DNA of 55,378 bases from Eubacteriales bacterium (lineage in GTDB: Bacteria; Bacillota; Clostridia; Lachnospirales; Lachnospiraceae). Below the pieces are notes generated by a model. That model had not been told where the DNA came from and searched no databases. It saw nothing but the letters and a program-made list of their open reading frames with translations. The position numbers and the translations under genes are program-made. The stretch is taken from the NCBI GenBank assembly GCA_030533235.1, contig JAUNJN010000012.1, forward strand, positions 1-55,378, in the 5' to 3' direction. Position 1 is the first letter of the stretch. Each line of letters begins with the position of its first letter. Of the stretch, positions 43,175 through 51,285 are shown piece after piece.

Positions 43175-43204
43175 TGTATAGAATATGAGAATTTGGACAT
43201 ACTT
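43175..43204 (+). promoter_or_regulatory. Possible forespore (sigma-G-like) promoter
   Basis: TGTATA (43175-43180), 17 bases, CATACTT (43198-43204), about 40 bases upstream of the N/Q-rich gene. The sigma-G pattern is roughly GNATR, 17-18 bases, CATNNTA; the match is fair, and the last -10 base differs. Confidence 0.4.
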
Positions 43205-43245
43205 CTTATGTAACGGTGAGAACCGAAGAAATGAGGAGGATGATT

Positions 43246-43332
43246 ATGACAACAAATAATAATCAGACAAACAATCAAAGTAATAACCAGAGTAATAACC
43301 AGAAGAATAACCAGAGCAACAAAAACAACTAA
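43246..43332 (+). CDS. 28-residue Asn/Gln-rich miniprotein
   Basis: The reading frame MTTNNNQTNNQSNNQSNNQ continues with further NNQ units to SNKNN and stops, giving 28 residues made almost only of Asn, Gln, Ser, Thr and Lys. A strong GAGGAGG site lies five bases before the ATG, and a terminator follows the stop, so it forms a complete transcription unit. Such tiny N/Q-rich reading frames after sporulation genes resemble small spore proteins in style, but I know of no direct family match. The gene is too short for routine ORF callers. Confidence 0.65.
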   Translation: MTTNNNQTNNQSNNQSNNQKNNQSNKNN

Positions 43333-43350
43333 GGATTGCTCATAAAAAGG

Positions 43351-43376
43351 ACCCTCGCACATGCGAGGGTTTTTTG
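43351..43376 (+). terminator. Terminator after the miniprotein gene
   Basis: ACCCTCGCA (43351-43359) pairs with TGCGAGGGT (43362-43370), followed by a run of five T. Confidence 0.9.
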
Positions 43377-43468
43377 TGTGGTGCACCTTATAAACAGCAC
43401 CATAAAAAAGGCTTCGCACATATGAGCCGCTTCTTGCATATTTTATAGTAAGAAGGGAGGCGGAGCTT

Positions 43469-43783
43469 ATGAGGTTTCAAAACATCAATATTCGAAATAT
43501 CTTAAACGACGCATTGAACTATGGAGGAATTATCGTTGACGTGCGGGATGCGGAAGCGTTTGCGAAGAATCATATTCCGATGGCCATTAATCTGCCTCTT
43601 GAGGAGATTAAACAGGGGAATATTACATTGCCGAAGGGGAAAATTGTTCTGCTTTACTGTGAAAACGGAGGGAGCAGCGCACTTGCTGCACGTATCTTAT
43701 CCGAAAGGGGATATCGGGTGATGAATGCGGTCGGCGGACTCAAGGAATACAGGGGGGCACTCACGAAAAAAAGGACGTCGTAA
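43469..43783 (+). CDS. Rhodanese-domain protein
   Basis: The 104-residue protein is one rhodanese domain: IIVDVRDAEAFAKNHIPMAINLP, then the active-site loop with cysteine LYCENGGSSALAA, and MNAVGGLKEY. The catalytic Cys is present, so sulfur transfer or persulfide handling is possible. No other domain is attached. The start follows GGGAGG. A 52-base gap with weak signals separates it from the THUMP methyltransferase. Confidence 0.9.
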   Translation: MRFQNINIRNILNDALNYGGIIVDVRDAEAFAKNHIPMAINLPLEEIKQGNITLPKGKIVLLYCENGGSSALAARILSERGYRVMNAVGGLKEYRGALTKKRTS

Positions 43784-43835
43784 AATAATGGAATCGGTTG
43801 ACATCTATCCGGCGAAAAACTAAAATATAGGATAT

Positions 43836-45017
43836 ATGTCTAAGAGTGAGGATAAGGATTTGAGCGAGAAAAATCTGTTTGAATTGATTGCGCCTTGCCA
43901 TTTTGGATTAGAGGCGGTATTGAAAAGAGAAATTGTTGATTTAGGATATGAAATTGTATCGGTGGAGGACGGCAGAGTCACTTTTCGCGGTGATGCCGGT
44001 GCGATTTGCAGAGCCAATATATTTATTAGGACGGCCGAGCGAATTCTGCTCAAGATGGGAAGCTTTACGGCTTCTTCCTTTGACGCATTATTTGAGGGGA
44101 CAAAAGCACTTCCTTGGGAGATGGTTCTCCCGAGGGATGCACGTTTTTGGGTGACCAAGGCAACAACAAACCAGAGTACATTGTTTTCGGGAAGTGCGAT
44201 TCAGTCGATTGTAAAAAAGGCGATAGTGGAGCGAATGAAGCTCACATATCATGTGAATCATTTTGATGAGGATGGTGATGACTATCCGATTCGTGTGTTT
44301 ATTCGTAAGGATCAGGTGTCCATTGGGCTTGATACATCCGGAACAAGCTTACATAAAAGAGGTTATCGAAAGCTCGTCGGCAAGGCGCCGATTTCCGAGA
44401 CGCTGGCTGCGGCACTCCTTATGCTGACGCCGTGGAACAAAGATCGTGTGCTTGTAGATCCGTTTTGCGGAAGCGGAACATTTCCGATTGAGGCGGCGAT
44501 GATCGGTGCTAATATCGCACCGGGAATTGATCGAGATTTTGCGGCTTCTGCCTGGGGAAAAATTGCAGATAAAAAGCTGTGGTATGCAGCGTATGACGAA
44601 GCACGTGACAGCATATTAAAGGATGTGGAGATGAACATTCAGGGCTATGATATGGATCCCGAGATTGTGAAATGTGCGATGGCAAACGCAAAGGATGCAG
44701 GTGTTGACCGATATGTGCATTTTCAGGCGCGAGAGGTAAAGGATTTGCGTCATCCAAAGCATTATGGATTTATCGTTACGAATCCGCCTTATGGAGAGCG
44801 TCTGGAGGAAAAGGCAGCACTTCCGGCATTATACCGGACGATAGGAGAGAGCTTCGCGAGACTTTCGGACTGGTCGATGTATCTGATTACATCATATGAG
44901 GATGCGGAAAAATATGTCGGACGCAAGGCAGATAAGAATCGAAAGATTTATAACGGAATGATTAAGTCGTATTTCTATCAGTTTATGGGTCCAAAGCCAC
45001 CAAAGAAAAATGGGTAA
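43836..45017 (+). CDS. THUMP-domain class I rRNA methyltransferase (YpsC/RlmL-N type)
   Basis: The 393-residue protein has an N-terminal THUMP RNA-binding domain (LIAPCHFGLEAVLKREIVDLGYE through RVFIRKDQVSIGLDTSG, residues 15-165) and a C-terminal SAM-dependent methyltransferase domain (LVDPFCGSGTFPIEAAMIGANIAPG, GYDMDPEIVKCAMANAK, and the N2-guanine motif NPPYGERL). The family methylates guanosine in rRNA. The start at 43836 follows AGGATAT; the charged SKSEDKDLSEK leader precedes the THUMP domain. Confidence 0.93.
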   Translation: MSKSEDKDLSEKNLFELIAPCHFGLEAVLKREIVDLGYEIVSVEDGRVTFRGDAGAICRANIFIRTAERILLKMGSFTASSFDALFEGTKALPWEMVLPRDARFWVTKATTNQSTLFSGSAIQSIVKKAIVERMKLTYHVNHFDEDGDDYPIRVFIRKDQVSIGLDTSGTSLHKRGYRKLVGKAPISETLAAALLMLTPWNKDRVLVDPFCGSGTFPIEAAMIGANIAPGIDRDFAASAWGKIADKKLWYAAYDEARDSILKDVEMNIQGYDMDPEIVKCAMANAKDAGVDRYVHFQAREVKDLRHPKHYGFIVTNPPYGERLEEKAALPALYRTIGESFARLSDWSMYLITSYEDAEKYVGRKADKNRKIYNGMIKSYFYQFMGPKPPKKNG

Positions 45018-45037
45018 ACTAAGACAGAGGAACTTTC

Positions 45038-46858
45038 ATGAAGAAACTATTTGGGGTTGCATTGCTTGCGGCAGTGCTTGTAATAATTGGATATCTTGTG
45101 AATCGAACGCCGCTTGTGACCATCAATAAAGCAGATGATTTTGAACAGTGCGCAGGCGTTTTTGAGGATAATATCGTTGCGATGCTCAATGCGGATGATA
45201 TTACAATTACGGTTGCCGGAACGGAGGTTACGGAGTTTGGATATGAGTTCTTCGTAAGTCCGGAGATGAAGCTTATGGTGGAGGGGGAGTTTCTTCGAAG
45301 CTTACTTAGTTGCTCGGTGCTTGAATATCCGGACGGCAAGGTGCTTGTCATGAAGGGAGAAAACAGGATTGATCTGACACTTGACAGTGACAGTGCATGT
45401 ATCAACGAGCGTGAGACAATATCACTTTTGTCAAAGGTGTATCGTGACAGGGAGACGGGAAAGCTGTTTCTTCCGATTGATGATATTGCCGGGTATTTAA
45501 GCTATGAAGTAAATTATGATTTGGCAGCCGGCTGGATTGATCTTAAAAGAGAGCCGGGAGAGGTATTGCTTCCGACGGCATATGATATGCGCGATTATGG
45601 GCGTGTCACGGCTGTACGAGACCAGGGCCGATATGGTACGTGCTGGGCGTTTGCATCACTCGGTGCGCTTGAAACAACCTTGCTGCCGCGAGAGTCCAAT
45701 GTATTTTCCACGGATCATATGACACTTTGCAACAGCTATAATCTGGATCTTAGCAAAGGTGGAGAGCATACAATGAGTATTGCTTACCTTGCTGCATGGC
45801 AGGGCCCTGTTTATGAGAAGGACGACCCATATGGTGACGGGCAAACCGATTCGTCCCTGACTGCTGTGAAGCATTTGGAGGAAGCACTCGTAATTAATGA
45901 TCGGGATTTTGATATATTAAAAAGTGCGATTTTTCGGTACGGAGCAATTGAGACTTCGCTTTATTCTCAAATGGAGTATGCGGATAGTGTTTCGAAATAT
46001 TATTCTGAATCCAATGCAGCATATTATTATGACGGAGATGCAGTTCCGAACCATGATGTTGTGGTTGTCGGCTGGGATGATGAGTATCCAAAGGAAAATT
46101 TTACGAAGCAGCCGGAGGACGATGGTGCATTTATTTGCAAGAACAGCTGGAGCGAGGAATTTGGTGAAGACGGATATTTTTATGTGTCCTATTATGATTC
46201 GAATATATGCAATAAGTCTGTTGTCTATACGCGGGTAGGTGAGGCAGATAATTACGATAAAATTTATCAGTCGGACTTGCTTGGATGGATTGGACTTATG
46301 GGTTTTGGAAAAGAGGAAGCTTATTTTTCAAATGTATATCAGGCGGGCAAAGGCGAGGAGCTCGCAGCAGTCTCTTTCTACGCGACCGATCGAAATACAG
46401 AGTTTGAAGTGTATGTGGTGCGCGATTTTGTAAATACAGCTTCCATGAAAAATCGTGAGTTCATTGTTTCGGGAAGCATGAAATATGCCGGATATTATAC
46501 CGTGGATTTTCCGGAACCGATTTTGCTTGGCGATAATGAGAAATATGCGGTGATTGTTAAAATCAAGACACCGGGCGCCGTCCACCCGATTGCGATTGAG
46601 TACAATGTGGATGAACGAACCGAGAACTTTGATATTGCGGACGGCGAGGGCTATATCAGCTTGTACGGAGAGCTGTGGCACAGTGCGGAGGCAACCCAAA
46701 ACTGTAATGTATGTCTCAAGGCATTTACGAGATATGATAACAAAACAGACGGTGAGGATTTGAATACATCCGGGACGACGGAGTCATCGATTGAGGTGGA
46801 AAATGCAACCGGACAGGATGCACCGGAAACGGATATAAGGACAGAAGAGAATGAGTAA
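45038..46858 (+). CDS. Secreted papain-like (C1A) cysteine protease
   Basis: The 606-residue protein has an N-terminal membrane anchor (KKLFGVALLAAVLVIIGYLV), a copper-amine-oxidase-N-like region with conserved ISLLSKV and LPIDDIAGYL (about 35-170), and a C1A peptidase domain with catalytic Cys202 (GTCWAFA), His339 (NHDVVVVGW) and Asn369 (NSWSEEFGEDGYFYVSYY). A beta-sandwich lectin-like domain (about 400-560) and an acidic Ser/Thr-rich tail follow. It should be exported and tethered or released. It is the only gene of its kind in the window; a role in peptide scavenging or envelope processing is inferred. Confidence 0.9.
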   Translation: MKKLFGVALLAAVLVIIGYLVNRTPLVTINKADDFEQCAGVFEDNIVAMLNADDITITVAGTEVTEFGYEFFVSPEMKLMVEGEFLRSLLSCSVLEYPDGKVLVMKGENRIDLTLDSDSACINERETISLLSKVYRDRETGKLFLPIDDIAGYLSYEVNYDLAAGWIDLKREPGEVLLPTAYDMRDYGRVTAVRDQGRYGTCWAFASLGALETTLLPRESNVFSTDHMTLCNSYNLDLSKGGEHTMSIAYLAAWQGPVYEKDDPYGDGQTDSSLTAVKHLEEALVINDRDFDILKSAIFRYGAIETSLYSQMEYADSVSKYYSESNAAYYYDGDAVPNHDVVVVGWDDEYPKENFTKQPEDDGAFICKNSWSEEFGEDGYFYVSYYDSNICNKSVVYTRVGEADNYDKIYQSDLLGWIGLMGFGKEEAYFSNVYQAGKGEELAAVSFYATDRNTEFEVYVVRDFVNTASMKNREFIVSGSMKYAGYYTVDFPEPILLGDNEKYAVIVKIKTPGAVHPIAIEYNVDERTENFDIADGEGYISLYGELWHSAEATQNCNVCLKAFTRYDNKTDGEDLNTSGTTESSIEVENATGQDAPETDIRTEENE

Positions 46859-46890
46859 TTTAATGGAAAAAAAACAAGGAGAAGCACTGT

Positions 46891-47481
46891 ATGAAGAAAA
46901 TTATTTTTGCAACCGGAAATGAAAATAAGATGGTGGAAATTCGTATGATTTTGAAGGACTGCGGATATGAGATTTTATCGATGAAGCAGGCCGGTATTGA
47001 TATCGACATTGTCGAGGACGGAAAGACATTTGAGGAAAATGCGGTGATTAAGGCGACTGCAATCAGCAGGTGTAAGGAAGCTGAAGGTTGCGTCGTACTT
47101 GCGGATGACAGCGGCCTTGAGGTGGATGCGATGGATAAGGCGCCGGGAATTTATTCTGCCAGATGGGAAGGCGAGGATACACCATACTCCATCAAGAATC
47201 AGAAGATTATTGATCGCCTGGAAGGGCTTACGGGTGATGCGCGAAGCGCAAGGTTCGTATGTGCCATTGCTGCAGCATTTCCGGATGGCCGTGTAGAGAC
47301 AAGACGGGGCACGATTGAGGGACAGATTGCATTTGCGCCTGCAGGGGAAAACGGATTTGGATATGATCCGATCTTTTATGTTCCGGAGTTTGGCAAGACA
47401 ACGGCAGAGCTTGCGCCGGAAGAAAAAAATAAGGTAAGTCACAGAGGGCGTGCGCTTGAGATGATAAAAGAGGTACTTTAA
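46891..47481 (+). CDS. rdgB: XTP/dITP diphosphatase (non-canonical purine NTP pyrophosphatase)
   Basis: The 196-residue RdgB/HAM1-family enzyme removes inosine, xanthosine and similar triphosphates from the nucleotide pool. The nucleotide motifs ATGNENKMVEIRMIL, DDSGLEVDAMDKAPGIYSARW and GFGYDPIFYV are intact. The ATG follows AAGGAG at nine bases. It overlaps in function and lies two bases before the yfcE-like gene, a common pairing in Firmicutes. Confidence 0.95.
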   Translation: MKKIIFATGNENKMVEIRMILKDCGYEILSMKQAGIDIDIVEDGKTFEENAVIKATAISRCKEAEGCVVLADDSGLEVDAMDKAPGIYSARWEGEDTPYSIKNQKIIDRLEGLTGDARSARFVCAIAAAFPDGRVETRRGTIEGQIAFAPAGENGFGYDPIFYVPEFGKTTAELAPEEKNKVSHRGRALEMIKEVL

Positions 47482-47483
47482 TT

Positions 47484-47978
47484 TTGAGACGAATACTTGT
47501 AGTAAGCGATTCACACGGAAGAAATGAAAATGTGCGATTGGCAATTGAGGATGCAGTTAAAAAGGGCGGTTCGATTGATGCGATGATTCATTTGGGAGAT
47601 GTAGGAACAGAGTTTCGTGAGGTGTCACAGATGGCAGGGGTGTCAACATATATCGTGCGCGGAAATTGCGACAGTGCCGGAGAATTGATGGATCGAAACA
47701 TCATAAAGTTTGGTACGCACACTGTCTATGCGACGCACGGACATAGACAGCAGGTACAGTATGGGCTTGATACCTTACGTTATGTTGCGCTTCAGAACGG
47801 GTGTGATATTGCACTGTTTGGACATACGCACGTGCCGTGTATCAATGAGGGCATTGATGTTTCCTTTTATAATCCCGGCAGTGTAACATTACCGAGGCAG
47901 GGAAATCATAAAGCAACCTATGGTATTCTTGAAATTGGAGACGATGAGTCGGTAAAGTTTGAGATTTGCTATATGTAG
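47484..47978 (+). CDS. YfcE/MJ0936-type metallophosphoesterase
   Basis: The 164-residue calcineurin-like phosphoesterase has the metal motifs SDSHGR, HLGDVG, VRGNCDS, THGH and GHTHVP in order. It uses a TTG start at 47484, two bases after the rdgB stop, with AGAGGT inside rdgB. The family hydrolyses phosphodiesters in vitro and the physiological substrate is unknown. It is co-translated with rdgB and is followed 22 bases later by rlmD. Confidence 0.92.
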   Translation: MRRILVVSDSHGRNENVRLAIEDAVKKGGSIDAMIHLGDVGTEFREVSQMAGVSTYIVRGNCDSAGELMDRNIIKFGTHTVYATHGHRQQVQYGLDTLRYVALQNGCDIALFGHTHVPCINEGIDVSFYNPGSVTLPRQGNHKATYGILEIGDDESVKFEICYM

Positions 47979-48000
47979 ACGAATTATTTAGGAGATAGGG

Positions 48001-49464
48001 ATGAAAAAAGGTGAAATTTACGAGGGTGTGATTGAACAGTTTGATTTTCCGAATAAAGGAAGCTTACGTGTAGAAGACCGCAAGGTAACAATCAAGGGAA
48101 CGCTTCCCGGTCAAAAGGTTCAGTATCAGGTTACAAAAAAGAAGAGCGGAATGGCAGACGGAAGATTGCTTGCGGTCTTAGAACCGGCGCCGATGGAGGA
48201 CATGAAACCGACATGTCCTTATTTTGGTATGTGCGGCGGTTGTTCGTACCAGACAATGTCTTACGACAACCAGCTTAAGTTTAAGGAACAGGTTGTAAAA
48301 AGGCTCTTGGATCGTGTGCTTTTACGCGAGGATTCAAATTCAAAGGATTATGCATGGGAGGGTATTTTCGGCTCACCTTTGACGGAAGGTTATCGTAATA
48401 AAATGGAGTTTACGTTCGGCGATGCGTATAAAGGAGGTCCGCTTGCCCTCGGCTTACACAAAAAGGGAAGCTTTCACGATATTTTGACAGTGAGTGGTTG
48501 TAAAATTATTGGTGCAGACTGGTCAAAAATTCTCGATTATACGGTTGCTTTTTTTTCGGACAAAAAGGTTCCGTATTTCCACCGTATGAGTCATGAGGGT
48601 ATTCTTCGTAATCTTGTCATTCGCCAGTCAAAGGCAAATGGTCAGTTTTTAATCAATTTAGTTGCCGCAACGCAGTGGGAGAAGTTTGGCTTTTTGGTTG
48701 CTGCAGATGGTGTTCCTGCGATACTTACAGAATATGCGAAAGGACTTTTGACACTTGCCAAAAAGGATGATTTCGAAGGAACGATTCAAGGAATTTTATA
48801 TACAGAGAATGACACCTTAGGCGATGTTGTACAGTGTGACAGACTTCTTTGTCTGTACGGGACAGATTCGATTGTCGAAGAGGTTATGGGGCTTTCGTTC
48901 CGTATTTCGCCATTTTCCTTTTTTCAGACAAATACAAAGGGCTGTGAGGTCCTTTATACAAAAGCGCGAGAATATATTATGTCCGGCACTGTCATGAAGG
49001 ATGCAGCAAAGGGACAGTCTACAGACAAGGTTGTGTTTGACCTTTATAGCGGAACCGGTACAATTGCACAGATGATGGCACCTGCGGCAGGCAAAGTCAT
49101 AGGTATTGAAATCGTCGAAGAAGCGGTTTTGGCAGCGAAGGAAAATGCCGGGTTAAACGGTCTTAATAACTGCGACTTCATTGCAGGGGACGTATTAAAG
49201 GCAATCGATTTGGTAACGGACAAACCGGATGTAATCATTGTAGATCCGCCACGCGATGGGATTCATCCAAAGGCACTCGAAAAAATCTTAAATTTTGGCG
49301 TAGACCAAATTGTATATATCAGCTGTAAGCCAACTTCTCTTGCACGTGATTTGGAGTTTATCACAACCCACGGCTATCGTGTTGACAAGGCTTGTTGCGT
49401 GGACCAGTTTCCTTGCACCCAGCATGTGGAGTGCGTGACATTACTCCAAAGGAAAGATATCTAA
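48001..49464 (+). CDS. rlmD: 23S rRNA (uracil-5-)-methyltransferase, RlmD/RumA type
   Basis: The 487-residue enzyme has an N-terminal TRAM domain (about 1-60), the iron-sulfur cluster segment CPYFGMCGGCSYQTM, a SAM-binding domain (FDLYSGTGTIAQMMA, VDPPRDG) and the catalytic cysteine in YISCKPTSLARDL. It ends HVECVTLLQRKDI. The 3' end of this gene is a known integration hotspot for conjugative elements in Firmicutes, and an element starts directly after it here. The last few codons could therefore derive from the element's left end (inference). Confidence 0.93.
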   Translation: MKKGEIYEGVIEQFDFPNKGSLRVEDRKVTIKGTLPGQKVQYQVTKKKSGMADGRLLAVLEPAPMEDMKPTCPYFGMCGGCSYQTMSYDNQLKFKEQVVKRLLDRVLLREDSNSKDYAWEGIFGSPLTEGYRNKMEFTFGDAYKGGPLALGLHKKGSFHDILTVSGCKIIGADWSKILDYTVAFFSDKKVPYFHRMSHEGILRNLVIRQSKANGQFLINLVAATQWEKFGFLVAADGVPAILTEYAKGLLTLAKKDDFEGTIQGILYTENDTLGDVVQCDRLLCLYGTDSIVEEVMGLSFRISPFSFFQTNTKGCEVLYTKAREYIMSGTVMKDAAKGQSTDKVVFDLYSGTGTIAQMMAPAAGKVIGIEIVEEAVLAAKENAGLNGLNNCDFIAGDVLKAIDLVTDKPDVIIVDPPRDGIHPKALEKILNFGVDQIVYISCKPTSLARDLEFITTHGYRVDKACCVDQFPCTQHVECVTLLQRKDI

Positions 49465-49481
49465 AAATCCTTGAGTTTAGG

Positions 49482-49515
49482 CACTTTGAGAGGCATATCG
49501 TGTTTTCTCAAAGTG
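49482..49515. repeat. 10-bp perfect inverted repeat after rlmD
   Basis: CACTTTGAGA (49482-49491) and TCTCAAAGTG (49506-49515) flank a 14-base spacer. It lacks a T-run, so it is not a typical terminator; a protein binding site at the element's end is possible. Confidence 0.45.
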
Positions 49516-49655
49516 AACGAAAAGAGAAGAAAAAGGCAATTTCGAACGGAGTAAACGTCCAAGTGGTTGTGAGGGTGTAGTTCGGAAACACAAAAATCTG
49601 TAGTTTATATTTTCATCAAAAAGCTAACATTTAAATAAGAGTAACAAAGTGGTCT

Positions 49656-49700
49656 GAGCCGCTTATTTTCAAGTGAATTTGGAAATAAGCGGCTCTTTTG
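49656..49700 (+). terminator. Hairpin terminator upstream of parB
   Basis: A 13-bp stem pairs GAGCCGCTTATTT (49656-49668) with AAATAAGCGGCTC (49683-49695), followed by TTTT. It isolates the parB transcript from rlmD. The rest of the 320-base gap holds two inverted repeats and no gene that I can support. Confidence 0.85.
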
Positions 49701-49706
49701 TGTTTA

Positions 49707-49757
49707 GTAACGAGAAAAACGCAACAGTGACAGAACTTGTTCTGGAGCTCTCGTTAC
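49707..49757 (+). promoter_or_regulatory. Nested inverted repeats in the parB leader
   Basis: GTAACGAGA (49707-49715) is the perfect complement of TCTCGTTAC (49749-49757). Nested inside is CAGAAC-TT-GTTCTG (49731-49744). The structure ends 27 bases before the parB start codon and could be an RNA switch, operator or parS-like site. Confidence 0.45.
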
Positions 49758-49784
49758 GAAGATTATTAGGAGGTAATTAATTTT

Positions 49785-50864
49785 ATGAAGAAAAAAGAAG
49801 AATGGTATTCTTTTTCACAACAAAACAATGGAGTTGTGGTGGAAACAGATATCAGAATGATTCCTTTATCGGAATTGCACGATTTTAATGGGCATCCCTT
49901 TAAGGTAGAAAACGATATGGCACTTTTTGAATTAATGCAGAGCATTGAGAAAGAAGGTGTGATTGTCCCGGCACTTGCAAGACCGAAAGCGGATGGTGGC
50001 TATGAACTGATTGCAGGTCATAGAAGAAAAGCTGCCTGCAAATGGGCGGGACTAGATAGTATGCCTGTGGTAATTCGGGATTTGGATGATAATCAGGCGG
50101 TGATTGCCATGGTTGATAGTAATTTACAGCGAGAACACCTAAAACCCAGCGAAAAAGCATTCGCTTATAAGATGAAGCTGGAGGCAATGAAGAGGCAGGG
50201 TGCAAGAACGGATTTAACTTCTTCCCGAGTCTGGCAAAAGTCAACTTCGTCACAAGTTGTGACAGAAACTTCGGATCAGGATGGACCGGAGTTGTACAAT
50301 CCGACTACGAAGGCTTATGCATTGCAATCGAATTATGATGTGGATGGCAATTGGTGTATTACGCAAGGTGATATGATTTCTTCCAGAGTCAGATCAGACG
50401 AATTGTTAGCAAAACAGGTGGGAGAAAATCGCATGACCATACAGCGTTATATCCGCCTCACCAATCTGATACCAAAAGTGCTCGATATGGTAGATGAAGG
50501 AAAGATTGCTTTTACCATAGCAGTAGAGCTTTCCTATCTGACAGAGGAGCAACAGTATGAGCTTTATGAAGTTATGGATATCGAACAATGTACGCCTTCA
50601 TTGTCGCAGGCGAACCGTATGAAGCGAATGAGTCAGTCGGAAAGTCTTGATATGGATGCGATGTTTTCCATACTGGAGCAGGAAAAACCAAACCAGAGAG
50701 AGCAGATTAAGCTTCGAACTAATTCTGTTGCAAAGTATTTTCCGGAGGACTATACACCGAAACAGAAGACAGATTTAATTGAACGGCTTTTGAAGGAATG
50801 GTATGAGAAGCAGGAGAATGAAAAAAAGCAGAGTTCTGACAGTAGCCGGGGCAGAGCAAGATAA
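49785..50864 (+). CDS. parB: ParB/Spo0J-like partition protein with internal insertion
   Basis: The 359-residue protein has the ParB N-domain (MIPLSELHDFNGHPFKV, GHRRKAACKWAGL with GHRR at 78-81, NLQREHLKPSEKAFAYKM) and a helix-turn-helix (GENRMTIQRYIRLTNLIP, about 213-230). Between them, about residues 146-200, lies an extra stretch with two SSRV copies (TSSRVWQKSTSSQVV and ISSRVRSDEL) that usual members of this group lack. It likely binds the element's DNA for partition or regulation. The ATG follows AGGAGG at eleven bases. Confidence 0.9.
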   Translation: MKKKEEWYSFSQQNNGVVVETDIRMIPLSELHDFNGHPFKVENDMALFELMQSIEKEGVIVPALARPKADGGYELIAGHRRKAACKWAGLDSMPVVIRDLDDNQAVIAMVDSNLQREHLKPSEKAFAYKMKLEAMKRQGARTDLTSSRVWQKSTSSQVVTETSDQDGPELYNPTTKAYALQSNYDVDGNWCITQGDMISSRVRSDELLAKQVGENRMTIQRYIRLTNLIPKVLDMVDEGKIAFTIAVELSYLTEEQQYELYEVMDIEQCTPSLSQANRMKRMSQSESLDMDAMFSILEQEKPNQREQIKLRTNSVAKYFPEDYTPKQKTDLIERLLKEWYEKQENEKKQSSDSSRGRAR

Positions 50865-50883
50865 CAGAATGGAGGTAGTGACA

Positions 50884-51285
50884 ATGAGCAGAGATTTATC
50901 TTTATATGAAGCAATGGGCGGTAATTATAGGTCAGTGGATGGTATTTTGTATCCGAATATCGATGTGGATGTTATGCATTCTGGAATGGATTCAGCTATA
51001 ACAACCTATGATATCGGAAAATATGGTCATCTGTGGATTTCTTATATGAAAGAAAATCATCCTGACAGGTATCGACATCATATTAGGTTGGGACAGCTTC
51101 AAATTAAGGCAAAGGAAGTAAATGAGGAGGCTTATGAGATGTTAGATAGGATTGTAGAGAGGTATCTGGCAAAGCATAAGCCGAAAGACAAGCATTCCAC
51201 TATGGAAATGTGGAAAATACGAGAACAGGCAAAGATGCTTGCGGAGGAGGTTATTTATGGAGAGATTGTTTACCAATATCACTAA
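50884..51285 (+). CDS. tnpV: TnpV-like transposon-encoded protein
   Basis: The 133-residue protein matches the TnpV family of Tn4451-type elements: SLYEAMGGNYRSVDGILYPNI, DIGKYGHLWISYMKENHPDRY, LGQLQIKAKEVNEEAYEMLDRI and a C-terminal helix. TnpV is a small protein of unknown function carried by clostridial mobile elements. The start at 50884 follows GGAGGT. Its last 29 bases overlap the parM-like gene in another frame. Confidence 0.8.
   Translation: MSRDLSLYEAMGGNYRSVDGILYPNIDVDVMHSGMDSAITTYDIGKYGHLWISYMKENHPDRYRHHIRLGQLQIKAKEVNEEAYEMLDRIVERYLAKHKPKDKHSTMEMWKIREQAKMLAEEVIYGEIVYQYH

Noticed and set aside
43255-43329. A CRISPR-like repeat array in the short AATAACCAGA repeats
   Set aside because: The repeats are too short, have no spacers and are in frame, encoding NNQ units of the miniprotein.
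49392-49580. A short frame overlapping the end of rlmD
   Set aside because: It overlaps rlmD in another frame, lacks a ribosome binding site and contains the inverted repeat at 49482-49515.
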